DNA of 6,416 nucleotides, taken from contig PKQY01000069.1 in NCBI GenBank assembly GCA_017577895.1, positions 1 through 6,416 on the forward strand, given 5' to 3'. Shown here in pieces: positions 1 through 6,133 of this stretch. The position numbers and the translations under genes were made by a program. The notes beneath the pieces are model-generated. The model made no database searches and had not been told where the DNA came from. It saw only the letters and a list, made by a program, of their open reading frames with translations. Within the stretch, counting starts at the first letter, position 1; each line of letters starts with the position of its first letter. The DNA comes from Bacillota bacterium. Its GTDB lineage: Bacteria > Bacillota > Bacilli > ZCTH02-B2.

Positions 1-18
1 GCGTTGGAAATCGAGCGT

Positions 19-24
19 AGGAGG
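19..24 (+). promoter_or_regulatory. Ribosome binding site of ctaD, selecting a TTG start
   Basis: A perfect AGGAGG lies 8 nt before the TTG at 33. An in-frame TAG at 18-20 blocks any farther upstream start, so this site and the stop together fix TTG as the initiation codon of ctaD. The 32 nt before ctaD are too short to identify the preceding gene; one frame stops at 18-20 and another at 29-31, so either could be the end of an upstream ctaC. Confidence 0.85.
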
Positions 25-32
25 GAATTGAG

Positions 33-1928
33 TTGGCCAAAAAATTGGAAGAGGTCGTCACCCCTTCGACGCCAGTTCTCGGAACCCGCTCGCGAAAAGG
101 GGTTTGGGGCTGGATTTACGAGTGGTTGACCACCGTCGACCACAAGCGCATCGGCTTGATTTACATGACCATCGGGATTGTCTATTTGGCCATCGGCGGC
201 GTGCAGGCGTTGATGATGCGCGCACAGCTGGCCGCCCCGAACAACGAGCTGTTTACGGGGAATTTGTTTAACCAATTGATGACCTTGCACGGGACGAACA
301 TGATTTTCTTCGCGGCCATGCCGCTGTTGTTCGGTCTATTTAACTACATCGTTCCGTTGCAAATCGGAGCCCGCGACGTGGCGTTCCCGTTCATGAACGC
401 ACTCAGTGTGTGGCTCACGTTTTTTGGGGCCCTTTTGGTGAACATTTGCTGGTTTTTTGGCGATGCACCGGCGGCCGGATGGTTTGCCTACGTGCCGTTG
501 GGTTTGAAAACGTACAGCCCGGGACCGGGGATGGACTTTTTCGTGCTCGGATTGCAAATTGCCGGTTTCGGGACGTTGATGGGAGCCATCAACTTCATCG
601 TCACCATTTTGAACATGCGGGCACCCGGCATGACCTTGATGCGGATGCCGTTGTTTACGTGGACGGCGCTCATTTCTTCGGTGTTGGTGTTGTTCGGCTT
701 TCCGCCGTTGACCATCGGACTGTTCTTGTACAGCTTTGAGCGCATTTTTGGCGGGATCTTCTTTGATCCGGCCTTGGGCGGCAACCCCATTATTTGGCAA
801 CACCTCTTCTGGATTTTCGGTCACCCGGAAGTGTACATCGTCATCTTGCCGGCTTTCGGGATTATTTCCGAAGTCATGGCGACGTTTTCCCATAAACGCA
901 TTTTCGGTTATCCGACCATGGTCGTGGCCATCGTGTTGATCGGCTTTATCGGTATGGGCGTGTGGATTCACCACATGTTTACGGTCGGTCTCGGCAGCAT
1001 GATCAACTCCATCTTCGCGGTGGCCACCATGTTGGTAGGGATTCCGACCGGGATCAAAGTGTTCAACTGGCTCTTTACGATGTGGGGCGGGAAAATTCGT
1101 TTCACGACACCGATGTTGTTCGCCATCGGCTTTATTCCGACGTTCGTCATCGCCGGGGTTACCGGGGTGATGTTGGCGTCGGCGCCTGCGGACTACCAAT
1201 ACCAAGACAGTTATTTCGTCATCGCCCACTTCCACTACACGTTGTACGGCGGCGTCGTGTTTGCCGTCGTGGCGGCGCTGTACTATTGGTTCCCGAAATT
1301 CTTCGGCCGGATGATGCATGAAGGTCTCGGTAAATGGAATTTCTGGCTCATGTTCATCGGGTTCCATTTGACGTTCTTCCCGATGCACTTCTCCGGTATT
1401 TTTGGGATGCCTCGCCGGGTGTACACGTACAATGAAGGCGTCGGTTTGGAATTGTTCAACCTGCTGTCCACCATCGGTGCGTACTTGATGGGTCTGTCGG
1501 TGGTGCTGTTGGTTATCAATATCATTTACGGTCTCACGAAAGGGCCGAGCGCGTCCAACGACCCGTGGGGTACCGGTCGGACGCTGGAATGGGCCATTCC
1601 GTCGCCGGTTCCGGAGTACAACTTTGCCCAAACGCCTTATGTCCGCGGCCTGGATGCGTGGTGGATTGAGAAGACGGAAGGCAAAGGCCAACTGCAACCT
1701 GCTGAACCGTTGGGGCCGATTCACATGCCGTCCCCGTCCATCCTGCCGTTTATCATGGCGTTTGGGATGTTCATCGCGGGGTTGTCCCTCATTTTCCATC
1801 AATATTACTTCACGATTCTCGGACTGGGCATTTGGGGCATCTGCATGATTATCCGGAGCATGAACCACGATGAAGGGTACTATATCCCGGTGGAAAAAAT
1901 CCGCTCAGTAGAAGGTGAGGGAGCGTAA
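33..1928 (+). CDS. ctaD: Cytochrome c oxidase subunit I, caa3 type (CtaD)
   Basis: This is the catalytic subunit of an A-type heme-copper oxidase, which reduces O2 to water and pumps protons across the cytoplasmic membrane. All metal ligands are visible: H86 and H401 for the low-spin heme, H399 for the high-spin heme, and H264, H313 and H314 for CuB. The HPEVY motif (264-268) carries the glutamate (E266) that marks the A1 subclass and the tyrosine (Y268) that cross-links to a CuB histidine. D115 and N122 mark the D channel; T339 and K342 mark the K channel. R461 and R462 match the heme-propionate arginines. The length (631 aa) fits Bacillus CtaD, including the C-terminal extension with extra membrane spans (about 570-608). 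The start is a TTG supported by AGGAGG. The stop overlaps the ctaE ATG by 1 nt, so the two are translationally coupled. Subunit I of a quinol oxidase is the main alternative, but the neighbours ctaE/F/G and the sequence pattern favour caa3. Confidence 0.97.
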   Translation: MAKKLEEVVTPSTPVLGTRSRKGVWGWIYEWLTTVDHKRIGLIYMTIGIVYLAIGGVQALMMRAQLAAPNNELFTGNLFNQLMTLHGTNMIFFAAMPLLFGLFNYIVPLQIGARDVAFPFMNALSVWLTFFGALLVNICWFFGDAPAAGWFAYVPLGLKTYSPGPGMDFFVLGLQIAGFGTLMGAINFIVTILNMRAPGMTLMRMPLFTWTALISSVLVLFGFPPLTIGLFLYSFERIFGGIFFDPALGGNPIIWQHLFWIFGHPEVYIVILPAFGIISEVMATFSHKRIFGYPTMVVAIVLIGFIGMGVWIHHMFTVGLGSMINSIFAVATMLVGIPTGIKVFNWLFTMWGGKIRFTTPMLFAIGFIPTFVIAGVTGVMLASAPADYQYQDSYFVIAHFHYTLYGGVVFAVVAALYYWFPKFFGRMMHEGLGKWNFWLMFIGFHLTFFPMHFSGIFGMPRRVYTYNEGVGLELFNLLSTIGAYLMGLSVVLLVINIIYGLTKGPSASNDPWGTGRTLEWAIPSPVPEYNFAQTPYVRGLDAWWIEKTEGKGQLQPAEPLGPIHMPSPSILPFIMAFGMFIAGLSLIFHQYYFTILGLGIWGICMIIRSMNHDEGYYIPVEKIRSVEGEGA

Positions 1929-2557
1929 TGGCGGATCATCAACTGACGACCGGCATCAACGCCGGCGACCGGCTACGGTTAGGTTTGGCTTCCCAGACGC
2001 TGGAAGGCCGGAACAAAATTCTCGCCTTCTGGTTCTTTCTGGGCGGCGAAAGTGTCTTGTTTGCCAGCCTGTTCGCCACGTTCTTGGTGTTGCGCCATCA
2101 AACGGCGAACGGGCCGACCCCTCAAGATTTGTTCGGGCTTGGTTTGGTGTTTGTGTTGACCTTCTTGCTCATCACGAGCAGCTTGACCAGTATTTTCGCC
2201 GTCAATGCCATGGAACGGGCCGACCGGAAAAAAACGGCGGCCTGGCTCGGCGTCACGATTGCCTTGGGCCTTGGGTTTTTGCTGCTGCAAATTTATGAGT
2301 TTGTCCACTATGTGCACGAAGGCCTGGGCTACACGACCAGTGCTTTTGCATCGTCGTTCTACACGCTGGTCGGGTTCCACGGTTTCCACGTCGCCTTCGG
2401 CTTGTGCTGGCTGGCGGCGGTGACAGTGCAAGTGGTCCGTGACGGCGTCACCGTGCACAACGCGCCGAAAGTGTTCATTTCCACGCTGTATTGGCACTTT
2501 GTCGACGTGGTGTGGATGTTCATCTTTACGGTCGTCTACTTGATGAACGTGCTGTAA
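1928..2557 (+). CDS. ctaE: Cytochrome c oxidase subunit III (CtaE)
   Basis: Subunit III of the heme-copper oxidase is a membrane protein that stabilises subunit I and helps sustain proton uptake into the D channel; that role is family knowledge. The 209-aa product shows five hydrophobic spans (about 30-56, 68-92, 104-126, 140-166, 183-207), the short bacterial form lacking the first two helices of seven-helix subunit III. Conserved family residues are visible: E41 in the first span, E124 in the third, H151 and H154 in a GFHGFH segment, and a YWHFVD segment (188-193) in the last. The ATG follows AAGGTGAGG (1912-1920) and overlaps the ctaD stop by 1 nt (TAATG), indicating coupled translation. 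The first 27 residues are soluble and polar. Confidence 0.95.
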   Translation: MADHQLTTGINAGDRLRLGLASQTLEGRNKILAFWFFLGGESVLFASLFATFLVLRHQTANGPTPQDLFGLGLVFVLTFLLITSSLTSIFAVNAMERADRKKTAAWLGVTIALGLGFLLLQIYEFVHYVHEGLGYTTSAFASSFYTLVGFHGFHVAFGLCWLAAVTVQVVRDGVTVHNAPKVFISTLYWHFVDVVWMFIFTVVYLMNVL

Positions 2558-2563
2558 GTGGAT

Positions 2564-2588
2564 TGGCGGTGCCCGCGCGGCGCCGCCA
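2564..2588 (+). other. Strong G+C-rich hairpin between ctaE and ctaF
   Basis: Seven nt after the ctaE stop, the arms 2564-2573 and 2579-2588 pair over ten positions (one G-U wobble) around a 5-nt CGCGC loop. No T-run follows directly; a T6 tract appears only at 2611-2616, about 22 nt later, so this does not look like an ordinary intrinsic terminator. It occupies the only real gap in the operon. A role as an mRNA-stabilising or processing element that sets different levels for ctaE and the downstream ctaF/ctaG is inference. Confidence 0.5.
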
Positions 2589-2627
2589 TCCCCTCGGATT
2601 TCGACGAATGTTTTTTAAGATGGAGGC

Positions 2628-2637
2628 AAAGGAGGGG
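2628..2637 (+). promoter_or_regulatory. Ribosome binding site that fixes the ctaF start
   Basis: AAAGGAGGGG lies 7 nt before the ATG at 2645. The reading frame stays open back to a GTG at 2558, directly after the ctaE stop, but that codon has no comparable site and the 29 extra codons would run through the hairpin and read as arginine- and proline-rich sequence unlike this family. Confidence 0.85.
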
Positions 2638-2644
2638 CAGCGGC

Positions 2645-2956
2645 ATGGAAGCAAAAGTGGATCATGGCTCGGTCCAACCGGAAACGACCGGACACCGGTC
2701 CATGCGCAAGCACATCATTTCGTATGTGATCATGATGGTCATCACCATCGCGGCCTTTTTGATGGTCGGCAACAACATGCTGTCGCCGGTGGCCATGATC
2801 GTCGCTTTGGTGATTATGGCTTCAATCCTGGTAATTCTGCAATTGGCCGACTTCATGCACCTGGATCAAAAAGGCCATCTGTATCCGGCTATCTTTATCG
2901 CCAACGGCATTTTCTGGGGGATCATCTTTGTCCTGGTGATAACGATATGGCCATGA
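2645..2956 (+). CDS. ctaF: Cytochrome c oxidase subunit IV (CtaF)
   Basis: This 103-aa membrane protein matches the small prokaryotic subunit IV of caa3 oxidases by size, position and pattern. A polar N-terminus of about 20 residues ends in a basic patch (RKH at 21-23), followed by three hydrophobic spans (about 24-42, 46-67 and 78-101). The FMHLD segment (70-74) after the second span matches the FMHM-like motif of the family. The protein is an accessory, non-catalytic subunit, and its exact role is not established in the family. The start at 2645 is set by a strong ribosome binding site. The 3' end overlaps the likely ctaG start by 10 nt, which suggests coupled translation. Confidence 0.9.
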   Translation: MEAKVDHGSVQPETTGHRSMRKHIISYVIMMVITIAAFLMVGNNMLSPVAMIVALVIMASILVILQLADFMHLDQKGHLYPAIFIANGIFWGIIFVLVITIWP

Positions 2957-3900
2957 CGTCAACGGTCGCCGCGGCCGCCGACTGGCGCCTTTTGGCGGTC
3001 CAGCAATGGTGCGGCGGAATTCCGATGACGGCCGAGATGCTGGCCGGCATCGGGCTCTGGAAAGCGTGGAGCATCCCTTGGCTGTTGGTCATTTTGGCCG
3101 TCTTGGCGTGGTATATCATGGCCGCCCGGGGGGACTTTCAACCGTCCCCCCAGGGTGCTAGAAAAAAAGCCCCCTTCGGCAAGATCGCGTCGTTTACGCT
3201 CGGCGTGATACTGTTTTATTTGGCGGTCGGCAGTCCGTTGCACATCATCGGCCATTTCTTCATGTTCAGCATTCACATGCTGACGATGGCGGTGTTGTAT
3301 TTCATCGTTCCGCCCCTTATTTTGTACGGACTGACCGAGGAGATGTACGCGTCGTTGCTGCGCAGGGAGCCGGTGCGCAAACTGTACGAGTTTTTCAGCC
3401 AGCATACGGCGCTGTCGCTGGTGACGTTCAATTTGATGTTGAGCGTGTACCACATTCCGCCCATCTTTGATTTGTTGAAGAGCAATTCATGGGCGGGTAC
3501 CTTGATCCACGGCCTGTTGTTTTTGGCGGCCATGTTGAATTGGCTTCCGGTCAGCCCGGCAGGGCCGATGGCCAAACACCACAGCGAAGGGAAAAAGATC
3601 GTCTATTTGTTTGTCGATGCCCTGGCCTTGACGCCGGCTTGCGTGTTCGTCATCTTTTCGGATCGGGCCATGTATGAGGCTTATCGGAACGCTCCGCAGT
3701 TGGTGTCTTGGTTGACCGCCTTGACCGATCAGCAGTTGGGCGGAATTATCATGTTGCTCACCCAACACTTGGTCTATATGGTGGTGTTGGTCATCCTCGT
3801 ATTCCAATGGTTTTACCGGGATCAGCAAATTTCACCGGAGCCGAACAACTTGGTCATGTTTTCGAATGTCAAAGGACAAGCGCGACGCCAAATGCGATAA
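2947..3900 (+). CDS. ctaG: Cytochrome c oxidase assembly factor CtaG (caa3_CtaG family)
   Basis: CtaG of the Bacillus type is a polytopic membrane protein needed to assemble active caa3 oxidase, probably at the copper-handling step. It is unrelated to the Cox11 proteins called CtaG in proteobacteria. About seven hydrophobic spans are visible (around 43-59, 80-96, 104-126, 155-170, 184-202, 218-236, 265-289). Histidines in or next to membrane regions (H99, H103, H110, H169, H188, H274) could bind metal; this is inference. The family-like opening GLWKAWSIPW is at residues 36-45. From the ATG at 2947 the product is 317 aa, slightly longer than the roughly 300 usual in Bacillus. That start has a GGTGAT site (2935-2940) and overlaps ctaF by 10 nt. 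ATGs at 2953 or 3025 are alternatives; 3025 gives 291 aa but has only a weak GGA upstream. The frame stays open to 2491, inside ctaE, but that part is a shadow. Confidence 0.9.
   Translation: MAMTSTVAAAADWRLLAVQQWCGGIPMTAEMLAGIGLWKAWSIPWLLVILAVLAWYIMAARGDFQPSPQGARKKAPFGKIASFTLGVILFYLAVGSPLHIIGHFFMFSIHMLTMAVLYFIVPPLILYGLTEEMYASLLRREPVRKLYEFFSQHTALSLVTFNLMLSVYHIPPIFDLLKSNSWAGTLIHGLLFLAAMLNWLPVSPAGPMAKHHSEGKKIVYLFVDALALTPACVFVIFSDRAMYEAYRNAPQLVSWLTALTDQQLGGIIMLLTQHLVYMVVLVILVFQWFYRDQQISPEPNNLVMFSNVKGQARRQMR
3128..3151 (+). repeat. Perfect inverted repeat inside ctaG
   Basis: The arms GGGGGGAC (3128-3135) and GTCCCCCC (3144-3151) are perfect complements around an 8-nt loop. They sit in the part of ctaG encoding a polar loop between the first two membrane spans (about residues 61-68), where the family is likely to vary. 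A run of seven A follows at 3162-3168. No T-run follows, so it is not a terminator on the plus strand. Confidence 0.5.
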
Positions 3901-3955
3901 GACCAATAGCCATGTACACCCAAGAGGCGCCGACAATGGTGCCTTTTTGTTTCAT
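3869..3955 (-). CDS. Possible 28-residue single-span membrane peptide (hypothetical)
   Basis: On the minus strand an ATG at 3955-3953 opens a 28-codon frame ending in TGA at 3871-3869. It begins MKQKGT and is then almost wholly hydrophobic, with W12 and Y14, ending at leucine: the layout of a small single-pass membrane protein with a basic cytoplasmic N-terminus. I do not recognise it with certainty; the KGT opening and small size recall oxidase subunit IIa-like peptides only loosely. Against it: no Shine-Dalgarno lies at normal distance (a GGGTGA is about 18 nt upstream), an in-frame stop precedes it, three of its leucines are CTT rather than the TTG/CTG preferred nearby, and it lies antisense to the ctaG terminator and last 11 codons. 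It may be chance. Confidence 0.3.
   Translation of the reverse strand: MKQKGTIVGASWVYMAIGLIAFGVALVL
3925..3952 (+). terminator. Rho-independent terminator of the cta operon
   Basis: AGGCGCC (3925-3931) pairs with GGTGCCT (3938-3944) over seven positions with one G-U wobble, around a 6-nt loop, and runs straight into a T-rich tract (TTTTTGTTT, 3944-3952). It starts 25 nt after the ctaG stop, which places the end of the oxidase transcript before the PAS-GGDEF-EAL gene and makes that gene likely to be a separate transcription unit. Confidence 0.85.
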
Positions 3956-3995
3956 CGATAGATGATGGAAATTTCACCCGACTGTGGAAATTCTA

Positions 3996-5690
3996 ATGGG
4001 CCGGGAAAGGGAATCGGCCAAGAAAATCGGGGGATGTGAGGACTTGGAAGGGCTACAAGGAGCGTGGTCGTCGGCCTGGTGCCAAACGGTATTGGATCGG
4101 ATGGAAGAGGGCGTTCTCGTTGTCGATGCAGCGGAACGAATTCGTTTCGCCAACGCGGCGCTATGCCGTTTGACTGGCTTTGAGCCGGAGGAGCTGTCGG
4201 GAAGACGCGTCCAGGAGTTGTTGACGCCGTATTCGGTGTTCGACGGCGATCACGGCGGAAGGTGGCGGGTGCAACTACGGGGCAAGGCGGGACGTCGAAA
4301 CTGGGTGTACGTCCGCGCCTATCCGGTTGACGCTGCCGCTGAATCGAAAGAGACCGTCATTTTCGTCCAAGCCGATGCGGCCAAGTCGGTCGGACGCGCC
4401 CATGACGGTTCAGAAGATCCGCTGACGGGCCTCATCGATCGGAACACCTTCCGTCAACTGCTCAGCCAATTGGTCGTCGTGCGCAAACCGCAGCAGAAAA
4501 TGGCCTTGCTGCTCATCGACATTGACCGGTTTGAACAAATCAATGACGTATACAATTATGAGCTGGGCGATGCGGTCTTGAAAGAAGTGGCGCAGCGGAT
4601 TGTCGGCATGGTGGGACGGCACGGCATCGTATCCCGCTTCAGCGGCGACGAGTTTGCGTGCCTGCTGACGCACGTGCGCAGTGTGCAAGAAGTGGTCCGT
4701 TTTGCCAACGCGCTCCGGGAAACGGTGGCCAAACCCATGACCGTGCTCGGCCAAACCTTTCAAGTGACGTTGAGCATCGGCGTCAGTTTCTGTCCGTTGG
4801 ATGCGGAAACGGCGGAAAGCTTTATTCAACACGCCAACATCGCCATGTATCGGGCGAAAGAGAAAGGCGATCGCGTACAAGTGTTCAAGACGGCCATGGA
4901 CGTGCAGGTGCGCCAGCAGCTGTTGCTGGAAAATGAGCTGCGGGCCGCTTTACAACGGGAAGACTTTTCGCTGCATTACCAACCGCAACTGGATTTGGCC
5001 ACGAACCGCCTGACGACGGTGGAAGTCTTGTTGCGGTGGGAACATCCGGAAGCCGGGTTCATTTCGCCCGCCCAGTTTGTGCCGGTGGCGGAAGAAACCG
5101 GCATCATCGTCCCCTTGGGCAGCTGGGTGCTGCGCCAGGCCTGTCGCCAAGGCATGCAATGGTTGAAAGACGGGTACGAAATTCAAATTGCCGTCAACTT
5201 GTCCCAGCGTCAGTTCACCGAAGACGACCTGGTGCGGCGGGTGCGGGAAGCGCTGGCCGAAACCGGCTTCCCGCCGAGATTGCTGGAATTGGAAGTGACG
5301 GAGAGCTTGCTCATCGAAAATCCGGAGCGGGTCATTCGCGTGATGAACGAAATCAAGACGATGGGCGTTCGCTTTGCGCTGGATGACTACGGGACCGGGT
5401 ACTCCAACTTAAGTTATTTAAAGAAATTGCCCATTGACGTGCTGAAATTGGATCAGTCGTTCATCCGGGGGTTGACCGTCGATCGGCACGACCAGGCCAT
5501 TGTCAAGTCAACCATCACCTTGGCCCAATATCTCGGGTTGGAGCTCATTGCCGAAGGCGTGGAGAACCGGCAACAGCTGGAGATGTTGCGCGCCTGGCGC
5601 TGCACCCGGGTGCAAGGGTACGCCATCAGTCCGCCGCTGGCCCATTCAGAGGTGCCGTACTTCTTTCGTCAACCGATGGCCAACGGATGA
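3996..5690 (+). CDS. PAS-GGDEF-EAL cyclic-di-GMP signalling protein
   Basis: This 564-aa cytoplasmic protein (no membrane span or signal peptide) has three domains: PAS (about 28-126), GGDEF (136-301) and EAL (310-560). GGDEF domains make c-di-GMP from GTP; EAL domains cleave it to pGpG. The GGDEF signature is SGDEF (216-220), with the first glycine replaced by serine, and the RxxD inhibitory site is missing (G and G at its R and D positions). The metal-site DID (175-177) remains. The EAL motif reads EVL, with its catalytic glutamate kept (E343), as are N401, E436, the D463-D464 pair in DDYGTG, K484, E520 and Q540. I therefore infer mainly phosphodiesterase activity, with GGDEF weak, active without feedback, or a GTP sensor. 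The PAS ligand cannot be read. The start is uncertain: ATG 3996 has only GGA 7 nt upstream; GTG 3984 adds four residues with no better site. The 3' end overlaps cheW by 45 nt. Confidence 0.93.
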   Translation: MGRERESAKKIGGCEDLEGLQGAWSSAWCQTVLDRMEEGVLVVDAAERIRFANAALCRLTGFEPEELSGRRVQELLTPYSVFDGDHGGRWRVQLRGKAGRRNWVYVRAYPVDAAAESKETVIFVQADAAKSVGRAHDGSEDPLTGLIDRNTFRQLLSQLVVVRKPQQKMALLLIDIDRFEQINDVYNYELGDAVLKEVAQRIVGMVGRHGIVSRFSGDEFACLLTHVRSVQEVVRFANALRETVAKPMTVLGQTFQVTLSIGVSFCPLDAETAESFIQHANIAMYRAKEKGDRVQVFKTAMDVQVRQQLLLENELRAALQREDFSLHYQPQLDLATNRLTTVEVLLRWEHPEAGFISPAQFVPVAEETGIIVPLGSWVLRQACRQGMQWLKDGYEIQIAVNLSQRQFTEDDLVRRVREALAETGFPPRLLELEVTESLLIENPERVIRVMNEIKTMGVRFALDDYGTGYSNLSYLKKLPIDVLKLDQSFIRGLTVDRHDQAIVKSTITLAQYLGLELIAEGVENRQQLEMLRAWRCTRVQGYAISPPLAHSEVPYFFRQPMANG

Positions 5691-6104
5691 AGAGCTGTTC
5701 AATTTTTGCGGTTCGAGCAGCGCCACCGTCCGACCTTCCCATAGGCATGTGCCTACAGCATACGGCTGGAGAACGTGCATTTCTTCCGGAATGTCCCCAT
5801 CAGGATTCCACTGCACGTCCGTCACGTCTTTCGTCTCATCGACGATGATGGCAAAATCGGCCTCTCCGTCTTTCAGCACGACGAGGCGTTGTTCCGATTC
5901 GGCCGCCGTCGGCCATCCAAAACGGGTGTGCAAATCCATGACTGGAATCAAGCGGCCGCGGATGGGAACGACGCCTTTGATATATGGGGCTGAAAACGGC
6001 AACGGCGTACACGGCGTCATCGGCTGAATTTCTTGGACGTGCCGAATGTTGATAGCGACTGTCGCTTGGGCCAAACGGCAGATGAGGACTTGGATCGATT
6101 CCAA
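5646..6104 (-). CDS. cheW: Stand-alone CheW-like chemotaxis coupling protein
   Basis: CheW joins chemoreceptors to the CheA histidine kinase in the membrane-associated signalling array. The 152-aa product is a single CheW domain (about 4-137). The hallmark segment at 42-58 (IKGVVPIRG followed by RLIPVMDL) carries the conserved arginine (R49) and the PVxDL core. A second core strand reads LVVLKDG (74-80) then FAIIVDE (84-90), and the domain closes with VGTCLWEGRTVALLE. The last 13-15 residues are a polar, basic tail encoded antisense to the EAL gene and probably outside the fold. The start is TTG 6104-6102, supported by GGAGGT 9 nt upstream; the ATG at 6111-6109 is in another frame and only 2 nt from that site. 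No cheA, cheY or receptor gene is in view, so the partner is unknown. A CheV-like or other signalling role is possible, but no receiver domain is present. Confidence 0.92.
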   Translation of the reverse strand: MESIQVLICRLAQATVAINIRHVQEIQPMTPCTPLPFSAPYIKGVVPIRGRLIPVMDLHTRFGWPTAAESEQRLVVLKDGEADFAIIVDETKDVTDVQWNPDGDIPEEMHVLQPYAVGTCLWEGRTVALLEPQKLNSSSSVGHRLTKEVRHL

Positions 6105-6133
6105 TTGACATCCACCTCCATTTTCTCCAAAAT
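6105..6133 (+). promoter_or_regulatory. Candidate promoter reading toward tatA
   Basis: A perfect TTGACA (6105-6110) is followed after 17 nt by CAAAAT (6128-6133), four of six matches to TATAAT. It would start transcription near 6140 and give tatA a leader of about 98 nt. It overlaps the cheW start region and shares bases 6132-6133 with the cheW -10, so both could not be occupied at once. A second candidate nearer tatA, TTGCAG (6174-6179) and TAAGAT (6198-6203) with an 18-nt spacer, would give a shorter leader. I cannot choose between them by reading. Confidence 0.3.
6114..6119 (-). promoter_or_regulatory. Ribosome binding site selecting the TTG start of cheW
   Basis: On the minus strand GGAGGT lies 9 nt before TTG 6104-6102. 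The out-of-frame ATG at 6111-6109 is 2 nt away, too close for initiation, so the site argues clearly for the TTG. Confidence 0.8.

Noticed and set aside
336..1868. A 510-codon open frame on the minus strand inside ctaD
   Set aside because: It is antisense to a gene with all catalytic residues in place. Its product is a low-complexity mix rich in R, H, D, E, Q and N with no hydrophobic core, as expected from the complement of a membrane-protein gene.
1979..2497. A 172-codon minus-strand frame inside ctaE
   Set aside because: It has the same charged, Q/R/H-rich composition produced by reading a membrane-protein gene backwards and has no supporting ribosome site.
2558..2644. N-terminal extension of ctaF to the GTG at 2558
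   Set aside because: The strong AAAGGAGGGG before ATG 2645 and the family-like length support the shorter protein. The extension would read through the intergenic hairpin.
2491..2946. Upstream extension of the ctaG frame into ctaE and ctaF
   Set aside because: The frame is open but reads shadow sequence of ctaE and ctaF in another phase. The membrane protein proper begins after 2947.
3162..3168. Programmed ribosomal frameshift at the A7 run in ctaG
   Set aside because: The frame in use continues normally through all remaining membrane spans, and the shifted frames do not give a recognisable alternative end. Only chance slippage remains worth checking.
3912..3965. Short plus-strand frame (17 codons) over the terminator
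   Set aside because: It has no ribosome binding site, no recognisable pattern, and coincides with the terminator hairpin.
4410..4880. A 156-codon minus-strand frame inside the GGDEF region
   Set aside because: It is antisense to the conserved GGDEF domain and shows no recognisable motif.
5694..5721. Possible terminator stem after the EAL gene (GCTGTTC with GAGCAGC)
   Set aside because: The loop is 14 nt, the stem contains a wobble, and no T-run follows on either strand, so it does not meet the form of an intrinsic terminator.
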